54,717 nucleotides of DNA, taken from positions 1 through 54,717 of the forward strand of contig CAZDET010000032.1 of assembly GCA_964504335.1 (NCBI GenBank), written 5' to 3'. This DNA comes from CAZDET01 sp964504335. GTDB taxonomy: Bacteria; Bacteroidota; Bacteroidia; Chitinophagales; Saprospiraceae. The position numbers and the translations under genes are program-made. The notes under the pieces were generated by a model. It was not told where the DNA came from and did not search any database. It worked only from the letters and a program-made list of their open reading frames with translations. Below are positions 27,059 to 35,950 of the stretch, one piece after another. Positions within the stretch are counted from its first letter, which is position 1, and every line of letters begins with the position of its first letter.

Positions 27059-29236
27059 TTAACCCAACTCCAACGGCATTTCGCGCAGGCGCTGCCCCGT
27101 CGCCCGAAATACGGCATTGGCAATAGCTGCGCCAATCGGCCCTAAGGGCGGCTCGCCGACCGGGCCGGGCTTATCCCCATTTTCCAGTAAGACGACGTCG
27201 ATTTCGCTGGGAGCGTCGCGCATCAGTGCCATGCGGTAGGAGCCGTAGATAATGGGTTGGAGCTCCCCGTCTTCGACGTACATGCGTTCGAACATCGCTG
27301 CACTGATCCCCATCATGACACAGCCTTCGCATTGGGCTTTCACCTGATCCGGATTGACGACCATTCCGGGATCGATCACGCAGGTCACTTTTTCGACCTT
27401 GATTCGGTTGTCCGTCACCGATACTTCGGCTACGTGGGCGACCGGGGTGGTCGCATCGGTGGAAGCGGCGAAGCCCATTGCCCGGTTTCCCTGGGCTTGG
27501 TCTTGGTAATTGGAGCGTTCGGCCGCGGTTTGAATGACTTTTTTCAGGCGTCGGCCCGCCTCGTCGTCCTGGATGTGATCCAGCCGAAATTGCACGGGAT
27601 TTTTCCCGGCTTTGACGGCCAGTTCGTCCATGAAGCTTTCGATGGCGAAGGTATTAGCCAACAGCCCTAAACTCCTCCACCAGCTGGTGGCAAAGGGCAG
27701 CTTCACGTTCCAGGCTACCGTCCGGTAGTTGGGAATGGCACGATACTGGATGGATGCCCCCCGGTAGGCGCCACCATCGGCACCCATAATGGGTTCGAGT
27801 ACACCCGGCAACAGGGGGGAGCCAAACATGACATCGCCGCTGGAATAGCTGTGCTCGATGGCTTCGATATTGCCGTTACCATCGAGCGTGCCCCGCATGC
27901 GGTGGTGCGTAGGCGGCCGAAAAGTATCTTGTTGAAATTCCTCTTTGCGGTCGAAAAAGCACTTGACCGGCTTACCTACCGCTTTAGACAGTACCGCCGC
28001 CTGAATGGCATTCGGGGTGTGAAGGCGTCGGCCGAATCCGCCCCCCAGGTAAGTCGGGATGATGTTGACCTGTTCTTCATCCATGCCCAGGCGTTTGGCG
28101 ACCTCCGCGCGGGTAATTCCAACCACCTGCGTGGAAATCATTACAGTAGCCTTATCCTCTTCGACGAAGGCCACGGCACCGTTCGGCTCCAACTGGGCAT
28201 GTGCGCCGATCGGGCTCCTGTACTCCGAGACGATCAACTCGCGGTTGTCGTCGGCTTCGGCGTTGCGCAGTACGCGCTTGGCGTTGCCGCCTTTTTGAAC
28301 GACAAAATCTTTCCCTTTGCCAATCAGGATCATGTCTTGAATATCCTGGGTTTGCCAGTTGCGCTCCACCTCCCACTCGGCTTTGATAGCCCTTTTAGCA
28401 TTATCTGCTGCTATTTGAGACGTGGCGACCACCCCAACAAAGTCTGCTTCCTTCACCACTTTGACTACTCCGGGCATCTGCTCGGCCTCGGTTGTATCGG
28501 CTCCCAGGTAGGTTGCACCGATTTTGGAGGGGCGCACAACCGCCCCGTAGAGCATGTCCGGCATCTGGGCATCCATCCCGAAGATGGGCTTACCAATGAC
28601 CTTGTCGACCAGATCGACGCGCGGTACTGGCTTACCCACAAATTGGTAGTCTTTGATATCCTTCAGCGGCGGTGTATCCGGAACCTCCCATTCGGTTACA
28701 CCTTCCACTATCTCTCCGTAGGTCATGGACTTACCACCGCCGGAGACGACGCCCTTCTCTACGGTCAGCGATCCGGCATCGACGCCCATCTTCCGGGCTG
28801 CCTCAACTTTCAGCATCTCGCGCATGGTGGCTGCCAGCTCGCGCAGGGGCATCCACAATCCGGCGATCGAAGTGCTGCCTCCAGTAGACAAGCCATCGAT
28901 ATTTCCGGTTGCGGTAGGGGCGTGCACGACTTCGAGTTGATCGATATCCACTTCCAATTCATCCGCGGCAATCTGTGCGAGTCCGGTAAAGACTCCCTGC
29001 CCCATCTCTACTTTTGGGGAAACCAGGCGCACCGTATTGTCCTGGATGATTTCAAACCACATGGAGGGCTGATCGACACTTCCTACGTAGCCCAGGATAG
29101 CATCCGATTCGGTAATTTCGAACAACTGCCTCCGAATGGCATTGCGTCCGAGGTAGGTAGCTCCCAAGAGGACGCCGGTACCTCCTACCAAGGCTCTTAC
29201 GATAAATTTTCTTCTGGAGAATTTTTTCTCAGCCAT
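27059..29236 (-). CDS. Mo-hydroxylase large subunit (IorB-like, isoquinoline/aldehyde oxidoreductase)
   Basis: A molybdopterin-binding subunit of the xanthine dehydrogenase/isoquinoline 1-oxidoreductase superfamily that hydroxylates an aldehyde or N-heterocycle. The N-terminus SRRKFIVRALVGG is a Tat-type leader, which suggests periplasmic export as a folded complex. Cofactor-binding motifs include VEMGQGVFTG (76-85), GGGFGRR and GEPPLGPIGAAIANA near the end, where the Glu is the catalytic base of this family. The length of 725 fits IorB-type single-domain large subunits. The gene order is cytochrome c, then 2Fe-2S subunit, then this gene. It begins 4 bases after the small subunit, so translation is probably coupled. 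Confidence 0.9.
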   Translation of the reverse strand: MAEKKFSRRKFIVRALVGGTGVLLGATYLGRNAIRRQLFEITESDAILGYVGSVDQPSMWFEIIQDNTVRLVSPKVEMGQGVFTGLAQIAADELEVDIDQLEVVHAPTATGNIDGLSTGGSTSIAGLWMPLRELAATMREMLKVEAARKMGVDAGSLTVEKGVVSGGGKSMTYGEIVEGVTEWEVPDTPPLKDIKDYQFVGKPVPRVDLVDKVIGKPIFGMDAQMPDMLYGAVVRPSKIGATYLGADTTEAEQMPGVVKVVKEADFVGVVATSQIAADNAKRAIKAEWEVERNWQTQDIQDMILIGKGKDFVVQKGGNAKRVLRNAEADDNRELIVSEYRSPIGAHAQLEPNGAVAFVEEDKATVMISTQVVGITRAEVAKRLGMDEEQVNIIPTYLGGGFGRRLHTPNAIQAAVLSKAVGKPVKCFFDRKEEFQQDTFRPPTHHRMRGTLDGNGNIEAIEHSYSSGDVMFGSPLLPGVLEPIMGADGGAYRGASIQYRAIPNYRTVAWNVKLPFATSWWRSLGLLANTFAIESFMDELAVKAGKNPVQFRLDHIQDDEAGRRLKKVIQTAAERSNYQDQAQGNRAMGFAASTDATTPVAHVAEVSVTDNRIKVEKVTCVIDPGMVVNPDQVKAQCEGCVMMGISAAMFERMYVEDGELQPIIYGSYRMALMRDAPSEIDVVLLENGDKPGPVGEPPLGPIGAAIANAVFRATGQRLREMPLELG

Positions 29237-29240
29237 CGTT

Positions 29241-29717
29241 CTAGGAATTTAGGGTTGAATCGGATTGGATTTGAGCGGCCCGTTTGATGGCTTTGCGGAT
29301 GCGGTAGTGCGTACCGCAGCGGCAAATATTGATGATTTGATCATCGATATCCTCATCGGTGGGAGTTGGGGTATTCGCCAACAAGGCAGCCGAGGCCATG
29401 ATAAAGCCAGGTTGGCAATAGCCGCATTGGGGGACGATCTCCTCGATCCAGGCCTGCTGTACCGGATGCGGGTTCTCGGCCGTTCCCAGACCTTCGATGG
29501 TAGTGATTTCTTTCCCTTCGGCATATTTGGCGGCAAATGAACAGGATCGTACCGCGTCTCCATTCACGTGAATGGTGCAGGCACCGCAGGCGGCCTTTCC
29601 ACAGCCGAATTTGGTTCCTTTCAAGTCGAGCGTATCCCGGATCACCCAGAGCAATGGTGCTTCGCCGTCGGTTTCTACGGTTTCCGGCTTACCGTTTATG
29701 GTAAAGGATATCTTCAT
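29241..29717 (-). CDS. 2Fe-2S small subunit of Mo-hydroxylase (IorA-like)
   Basis: A 158-residue electron-transfer subunit with two [2Fe-2S] clusters. A plant-type ferredoxin domain carries Cys39, 44, 47 and 59 (CGKAACGACTIH). The C-terminal helical domain carries Cys98, 101, 132 and 134 (QCGYCQPG and CRCGTH). It passes electrons from the molybdenum site of the adjacent large subunit toward the cytochrome encoded upstream. It has no leader of its own, so the complex would be exported using the large subunit's Tat signal. Confidence 0.93.
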   Translation of the reverse strand: MKISFTINGKPETVETDGEAPLLWVIRDTLDLKGTKFGCGKAACGACTIHVNGDAVRSCSFAAKYAEGKEITTIEGLGTAENPHPVQQAWIEEIVPQCGYCQPGFIMASAALLANTPTPTDEDIDDQIINICRCGTHYRIRKAIKRAAQIQSDSTLNS

Positions 29718-29732
29718 TACACAGCGATTTTA

Positions 29733-30335
29733 CTATTTCTCTTCGGGAATAATGGCACCGGCGTCAATCCACTCTTTGACGGCGGCGATGTACTCATCCA
29801 CCGGCACGGGTGGTTTTTCGCGGGGAGTTCCGTCGGGATGGACGCCCGGCTCCCAGGCCCACAGTACGAGTTCGTGCTCGGTGAGGTGGTGCATGATGTC
29901 GTCGGGCGATCGGTTGCCGTTTTTGGCGGGGTCCATCATGCTGCGGGCTATTTCGTATTTATTCAATCCCTGCCATCCCATACTCGGCGGCGCCATCGCC
30001 CAGTCGGGGGCGCCGGGAACACCGGAGTAGAGATTATTGGAGGTCTGGTGGCAAGTATTGCATTTTTTCTTTTCCACTCCCAGATTCGTAGCGCCGCCCA
30101 ACATGATGTGACCACCGGCTTGCGGATGGCAATTAGTGCACCGCGGGTGGGTAAGCACCTGCATCATGGTGTGAAAGGCTGCTTCGGAAGCAGCCTGGGA
30201 TAGAATGAGGTCAGCCGGTGGGTCGTCGGCGGGCACTGATTCCGGATCGGATGGCGCGCCAAGTCCCAATGCGGTCACTAGACCTCCCGTAAAGAGGATC
30301 AGCAGGAGAGCATGCCAGATACGAGGAATAGACAT
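29733..30335 (-). CDS. diheme c-type cytochrome, Mo-hydroxylase partner
   Basis: A 200-residue exported cytochrome with a hydrophobic N-terminal segment (residues 8-26) and two CxxCH heme sites (Cys66-His70 and Cys92-His96). The second half is soluble and rich in acidic residues. It is the first gene of the three-gene minus-strand operon, 15 bases before the 2Fe-2S subunit. The arrangement implies that the hydroxylase passes electrons to a respiratory chain rather than to oxygen or NAD. This role is inferred from the operon. Confidence 0.85.
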   Translation of the reverse strand: MSIPRIWHALLLILFTGGLVTALGLGAPSDPESVPADDPPADLILSQAASEAAFHTMMQVLTHPRCTNCHPQAGGHIMLGGATNLGVEKKKCNTCHQTSNNLYSGVPGAPDWAMAPPSMGWQGLNKYEIARSMMDPAKNGNRSPDDIMHHLTEHELVLWAWEPGVHPDGTPREKPPVPVDEYIAAVKEWIDAGAIIPEEK

Positions 30336-30457
30336 AAATGTGGTGTGTGTGTGAGTGTGAGAGCAGGGTTAATAATCTTTTGCAGGATTCGGATGATTTG
30401 GGAATGGTTAAGATAGAAAAAATACTTACTCTCGGCTCTGAAAATAGGTCTTCGAAT

Positions 30458-31600
30458 ATGACGTACACAACTCAAAAAACACATCTTGCCAATCGCTATC
30501 CCACCGTCGAAGATCTGGCTGAAAAAGCCCGGCGGCGCCTCCCCCCCGTTGCCTGGGCATACTTGCAGTCGGGTACCGGGCGAGAGCGGTTGCTCGACAG
30601 CAACCGGGCCGCTTTCGATTCAATCACGCTTACGCCCCGGTTTTGCAAAGGGCCGCTACGCCCCGACCTCTCTACTACCCTATTGGGAAATCGCTACGCC
30701 GCCCCGTTTGGCATTGCTCCGATTGGATTGACCGGGCTGATGTGGCCGCGCATCGAATGCTTTTTGGCAAATACCGCCCGCGAGTACCAGCTACCGTACA
30801 CCTTGAGTACGGTAGCTACCGAAACACCGGAGACCATCGGCCCCGTGGTAGGAAATATGGGCTGGTTTCAGTTATATCCTCCCAAGGACAAGGAGGTACG
30901 CCAGTCATTGCTACACCGGGCCCGGGAAGCGGGTTTCCATACACTTTTGGTAACGGCCGATGTGCCGATGGCCAGCCGCAGAGAGCGCACCCGTCGGGCC
31001 GGCCTGAAGATGCCGCCCCGGATTGGCCCCCGCCTGATCTGGCAAGGTCTCACCCATCCCGCCTGGTCGTTTGCAACCCTGCGCCGGGGTTTGCCCCGCC
31101 TGCGCACGATTGAAGCGTACACCGATTATAAAAACATGCAATTCGTGAGCGGCTACGTCGGCAATCGCCTGGGAGGTACGCTGGACTGGGACTATTGCCA
31201 AACCCTGAAAGCAGAATGGGATGGGCCGGTGGTATTGAAGGGTATCCTGCATCCGGCGGATGCGGAGAAAGCGGTCTCCATTGGCCTGGACGGCGTATTA
31301 GTCTCCAACCACGGCGGGCGGCAGTTCGACGGGGCACCGGCTGCACTGGAGGCGCTGCCGGATATCGTGCGGGCCGTTGGGAATCGAACCACCATTCTAT
31401 TCGACAGTGGGGTGCGTAGTGGGCTAGATATCCTGCGCGCCCTTTCGCTGGGTGCCGATTTTGTGCTGCTCGGACGCGCGTTTGTGTACGGAGTGGCAGC
31501 CCTGGGCAGGTACGGGGGGCATTACGTCACCGAACTGCTTCTGGATGATTTGAAAAATAATATGGTACAGTTGGGAATAGAAGATTTTTCCGAGTTTTAG
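30458..31600 (+). CDS. FMN-dependent alpha-hydroxyacid oxidase/dehydrogenase
   Basis: A TIM-barrel FMN flavoenzyme of the lactate/glycolate oxidase family, converting an L-2-hydroxy acid to the 2-keto acid. From the ATG at 30458 it is 380 residues. The active-site motif SNHGGRQFD carries His285 (base) and Arg288. Lys261 in VLKGI and the phosphate-binding GVRSGLDILRALSLGADFVLLGR end (318-340) are intact. It is divergent from the cytochrome gene. An in-frame extension upstream is open but lacks family sequence. Whether it is an oxidase or a quinone- or cytochrome-linked dehydrogenase cannot be told. Confidence 0.88.
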   Translation: MTYTTQKTHLANRYPTVEDLAEKARRRLPPVAWAYLQSGTGRERLLDSNRAAFDSITLTPRFCKGPLRPDLSTTLLGNRYAAPFGIAPIGLTGLMWPRIECFLANTAREYQLPYTLSTVATETPETIGPVVGNMGWFQLYPPKDKEVRQSLLHRAREAGFHTLLVTADVPMASRRERTRRAGLKMPPRIGPRLIWQGLTHPAWSFATLRRGLPRLRTIEAYTDYKNMQFVSGYVGNRLGGTLDWDYCQTLKAEWDGPVVLKGILHPADAEKAVSIGLDGVLVSNHGGRQFDGAPAALEALPDIVRAVGNRTTILFDSGVRSGLDILRALSLGADFVLLGRAFVYGVAALGRYGGHYVTELLLDDLKNNMVQLGIEDFSEF

Positions 31601-31649
31601 GACCCAGTACAAAACATCTTCCGGTTGCTGAAGACCAATTTGCGTAGAC

Positions 31650-34301
31650 ATGCATTCAAAAAACAGAATCACCGATCCTCTATTTTCTCTTTTGGGCATA
31701 TTGCTGCTCAGTACCTGTTTACTCTCCGGCCTCCAAGCTCAACAACCGCTGCTTTCGCCTCAAGCCTTCCACGGCTACGAATTGGGTACCCGCTATACGG
31801 TTACGGGCAATCACTTCGACTACTACAAGCACCTGGCCGAAAACAGCCCACACGTAGATCACGTAGAATACGGGCGCAGTATTCAAAACCGACCGCTGGT
31901 CAGCTTATTTATCAGCAGCGAAGAAAATCTGCGAAACAAGGAAGTCATCCGCCGACGAAACGCCCGGTACACCCAAGTAACGGAGCGGCTCTCCACCGAA
32001 CAACTGGCCGAATTTGTGGAGGATACTCCTGCTATCCTCTGGATATTCATCGTTGATACCGACGAGGAAGCCGGTGTCGAAGTCCTTTCCGAAATCGCCT
32101 ACGAGCTGGCGACCAAGGACGACCCGCTGACCCGTAAAATCAGAGATAACCTGATTGTCATCTTCTCTCCACTGACCAACCCCGATTCGCATGCCCGCTA
32201 CGTCACCTGGCACCAACTCTACGATGTGCACGGCGCGGCCAACGACCCTCAGGCCGTAGAAAACACCCCTCATTGGGGCATGAATACCGATGGGAATGCC
32301 CACGGTATCGACGTCAATCGCGACTTCGGCTTCTTCGTAACGCCCGAAATGAGCGCCCTGGGAAAAGCGATCACCGAATGGCGGCCACACTTAATTTTGG
32401 ATGTACACAGTGGCCCGACTACCCATTTCGTCCCCCCCTACGGCCCGCCCTACCACGATCTGTGGCCCGAAAAAGCATACCAATGGTGGGTTGATCTCGC
32501 GGAGGAAACCGGCCGGCGGTTCGCCGAGCGGGGCTGGTCGTTGTTCAGCCGCAGCAACTTCGACGGCCTGGCGAATGTCGGTTTTGGATTATCCTGGGGT
32601 ATGCTCTCTACTTCGGTGAGTACCTATTTGTTTGAAACCTACGGTGGTCGCCCTGGCCGGACCACTTCGTTCATCCGCACCGACGGCACGCTAGCTACCA
32701 TGCGCATGGCCATGGACCGCCACGCCCTGGGGGCCTGGACCTTGATGGAACTGGCCGTAGATAAGCGGGAAGAATTGCTGCACGATTGCTACGAAATGGT
32801 CGTCGAAGGAGTAGAGGCCGCTAGCGCGGGGGAGCTCCAGCAGGTGATCATTCCCGCCGAAGGGCCATCAGTCGATCCAACTAAAGTCAATCGATTGGTA
32901 AACCGGCTGATGTTACAGGGTATCGAAGTGCGCCAGGCCACCGACGAGCTAAATGTAGTAGCAAAACCGCTCATGAATCTCCATGAGCCCGTGGATACGA
33001 TCTTTGCAGAAGGGACTTTTGTTATCGATTTTCAACAGCCACAGGCGCGCCTGGCCCGGGCGCTGCTCGACCCCACCATCGATGAGCGCAACCCCCAGGT
33101 GTGGGCACCCTCCTGGCGCAAAATGCCCTTTTACGATGTGACCTGGAATATACTGCCCTACATCTTCGGCGTGGAAGCCTACGGGACAGCAACCCGCGCC
33201 GACCTTCCGACCACTACTCGCACGCTTCCGGCAGCGGTCGAAACGGACGTCCGAAAAGCTTATGCTTACGCCATTCCCAACGGCCGGGAGGCAAACTTGA
33301 AATTGATTACTCAATTACTGCAGGATGGATTTAAGATCCGGGCGTTCAAAAACTGGTTTGAATACGGCGGCAAGCGCTACCCGAAGGGCACTTTTGCCAT
33401 TCTGAGTTTGCGGAATCCGGAGTCGCTACACCAACGCCTCAACGAATTGAATGCATACCTGCATGCAGACATTATCCCCATTGATAACCCCTTCACCGAA
33501 AAGGGCGTCACCTTCGGGGATGACCAGTCGCTGGCACCAATCCCGAAGCCTGCTGTAGCCATCGTAGCGGACCAGCCAGTGCCACAAGATCACGTCTTTG
33601 GTGGTATCCGAACCGTCTTGGAAGACGACTTTCAATTCATCTTTTCTCCGGTCATGTTATCGACGATTAACGGCGGAGATCTTTCGAATTACACGACCGT
33701 CGTTCTTCCGCATGCCGGCATGGATATTCGGGGCGGACCGGGCTTCAACGCCGGGTACAACGGGAAGTTGCAGACCGACAATTTGCGCACTTTCGTGCAG
33801 AACGGTGGCACTTTGGTGGCCATGCACGGAGCCTGTGAAATCATTGCCAAGGACGAAGTTTTGGGCCGGGGAATCGACTTCAAGGGCTGGGCCGAATACA
33901 CCAATGGCGTCATTCTGCGCGCGGCATTCACCGAAAAAGAAAATCCAGGCTACCTGGTCGATTGGCGGCCTGGATTGACCGAAGTGGGTAAGCATTTATT
34001 GGCCTCGGGCTATGGCGATACGACGTTTGCGGCACCGGCCGCCTTTCCGGTGTTGTTGGAAAAAAGCGGCGACAATGTAGAAGTGGTGGCGCATTACTCT
34101 GCTGATTCCTCCAAACTACTACTGGATGGGTACATGCTGCCCGAAGACAGCCCCAAGCTGACCGGCGCTCCCTTTATGTTGGTGGCCACCGTCGGGAAGG
34201 GGAAAGTCGTCTATTTCGCTGCGGATATCACCTTTCGGGGGTATTGGTACGGTTTGAATACCATGTTTTTGAATAGCTTGTTGCTGGGAGCGGTCCGATA
34301 G
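31650..34301 (+). CDS. exported M14-like metallopeptidase with altered zinc site
   Basis: An 883-residue exported protein of the zinc carboxypeptidase (M14) fold. The signal peptide is residues 1-30 (ends GLQA/QQ). The peptidase domain spans about 40-390. The substrate-binding pair is N223-R224 (DVNRDF) and the third zinc ligand is H253 (LDVHSG). The general acid Glu in YLFETYGG is present. The first zinc motif, normally HxxE, reads D136-T-D-E139, so the usual His is Asp. A GATase-like C-terminal domain (from about 640, PAVAIVADQ and TTVVLPHAG) follows. The change may alter the metal site or mean a non-catalytic role. It begins 49 bases after the oxidase gene. Confidence 0.85.
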   Translation: MHSKNRITDPLFSLLGILLLSTCLLSGLQAQQPLLSPQAFHGYELGTRYTVTGNHFDYYKHLAENSPHVDHVEYGRSIQNRPLVSLFISSEENLRNKEVIRRRNARYTQVTERLSTEQLAEFVEDTPAILWIFIVDTDEEAGVEVLSEIAYELATKDDPLTRKIRDNLIVIFSPLTNPDSHARYVTWHQLYDVHGAANDPQAVENTPHWGMNTDGNAHGIDVNRDFGFFVTPEMSALGKAITEWRPHLILDVHSGPTTHFVPPYGPPYHDLWPEKAYQWWVDLAEETGRRFAERGWSLFSRSNFDGLANVGFGLSWGMLSTSVSTYLFETYGGRPGRTTSFIRTDGTLATMRMAMDRHALGAWTLMELAVDKREELLHDCYEMVVEGVEAASAGELQQVIIPAEGPSVDPTKVNRLVNRLMLQGIEVRQATDELNVVAKPLMNLHEPVDTIFAEGTFVIDFQQPQARLARALLDPTIDERNPQVWAPSWRKMPFYDVTWNILPYIFGVEAYGTATRADLPTTTRTLPAAVETDVRKAYAYAIPNGREANLKLITQLLQDGFKIRAFKNWFEYGGKRYPKGTFAILSLRNPESLHQRLNELNAYLHADIIPIDNPFTEKGVTFGDDQSLAPIPKPAVAIVADQPVPQDHVFGGIRTVLEDDFQFIFSPVMLSTINGGDLSNYTTVVLPHAGMDIRGGPGFNAGYNGKLQTDNLRTFVQNGGTLVAMHGACEIIAKDEVLGRGIDFKGWAEYTNGVILRAAFTEKENPGYLVDWRPGLTEVGKHLLASGYGDTTFAAPAAFPVLLEKSGDNVEVVAHYSADSSKLLLDGYMLPEDSPKLTGAPFMLVATVGKGKVVYFAADITFRGYWYGLNTMFLNSLLLGAVR

Positions 34302-34328
34302 CTCTAGAAGAAGGCCCGTGCGGGACAA

Positions 34329-35891
34329 TCAGGAAGCTTCCTCTTCCCCTTTGCGCAGTTCCTTTTTCAGAATTTTACCCGTAGCCGTCATCGGTAGTTG
34401 GTCTACGAAAGTGATCTGGCGAGGATATTTGTAGGAGGCAATGTGCGACTTGGTAAATTCGATCAGATCGGCTTCGGTCACCTCCGCACCGGGTTTCTTC
34501 ACCACGAAGGCTTTGATTTCCTCGCCCATCACCTCGTCGGGAATACCAATAACGGCTACCATGGATACGGCCTCGTGGCGAATCATCAGTTCTTCTACTT
34601 CCCGCGGATAGACATTCAGGCCTCCACGGATAATCATGTCTTTGGTCCGGTCTACGATGAAGTAGAATCCATCTTCGTCTTTCACGGCAACATCGCCGGA
34701 GTGCAGCCAGCCGTCGGTGAGGGTTTGCGCCGTGGCCTCAGGGCGTTGGTAGTAGCCCTTCATCACGTTGGGGCCCTTGTACCACAACTCCCCTTTCTCT
34801 CCGACGGGCACCTCCTTCCCGTCGAGGTCGACCAGCTTCACGGAGACTCCCCATACGGGAGTACCGATGGAGCCCGGTTTGCGGCCCACGCGCAAATCAT
34901 TAAACGTTACGACCGGCGAGCCCTCCGACATGCCGTAGCCCTCGATGATCGGCACCTCGAAGCGGGCCTCAAAGTCTTTGAGCACCTGTACCGGAAGGGC
35001 CGCTCCTCCCGATACGCAAATGCGCAAATGCTCGGCAATGGCCGCATAATCAAATACGGGCTCCGAAAAGGAGAGCAAGCCCCAGTACATGGTAGGCACC
35101 CCGGCGAATACCGTAATTTGGTGCTGCTGCATCAGTCCGAACACCGCTTTGGCATCAAAGCGCGGCAACAGGACGCTGGTAGCCCCTCGGTAAAAGCCTG
35201 CGTTCATGAGGACGGTCATCGCGAAAATGTGAAACAGGGGCAGGACGATCAACTGCCGATCCTCTGCCCTGGTGCCCAGCAGGTCGGCAGATAGGATGGC
35301 GTTGGTCAACAAATTTGAGTGGGTGAGTTCCGCCCCCTTCGGCCGGCCGGTAGTGCCGGAAGTATACACGATAACCGCCGTATTCTCGGCGCTGGTGGGA
35401 GCGGTGTCGAAGGAGGTCGGCTGGCCATTGATTAAGGCGCCAAGCGTGTGAACTCCCTCCATGGAGGGCGGCATATCCGGCTGGGGCATAATCAAGAAGA
35501 AATGTGCACAATCCGGCGCCTCCTGAAACCCGGCATAGCCCATTTGCCCCATCGGCAGTTGATCGGTGCCGACGAAACAGAAATAGGCCTTCGCGTTGCT
35601 GTCGTTGAGGTGGTAGGCAATCTCGTCTTTCTTTAGCAGCACACTCAACGGTACTACCACAGCCCCCGCCTTCAGAATGCCAAAGTAGATGATCGGGAAA
35701 TACGGCAGGTTGAGGCAGCTCAGCGCTACCTTATCGCCGGCCTGGATGCCGCTGGCGCGCAGGCCATTTGCCACCTGGTTAGCGACCGCGTTCACCTGGG
35801 CGTACGTCAGGCTGGTGTCCATAAAAGTAACCGCTGGTTTTGCGGCGTGCCGGTAAGCGGCGTCTTCGAGAAGTACGGATAGATTTAACAT
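34329..35891 (-). CDS. long-chain acyl-CoA ligase / AMP-forming synthetase
   Basis: An adenylate-forming enzyme that activates a carboxylic acid with ATP and couples it to CoA. The P-loop motif YTSGTTGRPKG is at residues 176-186, the A5-A8 motifs follow (GYGMSEGSP, GELWYKGPNVMKGYY, SGDVAVKDEDGF), and the catalytic Lys506 lies in TATGKILKK at the C-terminus. The length (520) and close spacing of motifs match medium/long-chain fatty-acid or FadD3-like ligases. It is convergent with the M14-like gene and would be the final activation step of the oxidation genes nearby, a link based only on gene proximity. Confidence 0.9.
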   Translation of the reverse strand: MLNLSVLLEDAAYRHAAKPAVTFMDTSLTYAQVNAVANQVANGLRASGIQAGDKVALSCLNLPYFPIIYFGILKAGAVVVPLSVLLKKDEIAYHLNDSNAKAYFCFVGTDQLPMGQMGYAGFQEAPDCAHFFLIMPQPDMPPSMEGVHTLGALINGQPTSFDTAPTSAENTAVIVYTSGTTGRPKGAELTHSNLLTNAILSADLLGTRAEDRQLIVLPLFHIFAMTVLMNAGFYRGATSVLLPRFDAKAVFGLMQQHQITVFAGVPTMYWGLLSFSEPVFDYAAIAEHLRICVSGGAALPVQVLKDFEARFEVPIIEGYGMSEGSPVVTFNDLRVGRKPGSIGTPVWGVSVKLVDLDGKEVPVGEKGELWYKGPNVMKGYYQRPEATAQTLTDGWLHSGDVAVKDEDGFYFIVDRTKDMIIRGGLNVYPREVEELMIRHEAVSMVAVIGIPDEVMGEEIKAFVVKKPGAEVTEADLIEFTKSHIASYKYPRQITFVDQLPMTATGKILKKELRKGEEEAS

Positions 35892-35950
35892 GGCAATTCA
35901 GATCGTTTCGGGTGGGAATACTGCTTAAATATAGAAGTATTATTCGTCAA

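Noticed and set aside
30338..30457. Upstream extension of the hydroxyacid oxidase
   Set aside because: The extension starts at an ATG near the divergent cytochrome gene and has a cysteine-rich, low-complexity look. The ATG at 30458 fits the family length.
34302..34328. Terminator between the M14-like gene and the ligase
   Set aside because: A GCCCG/CGGGC-like stem is only a few bases long with no T-run, so it is too weak to list.
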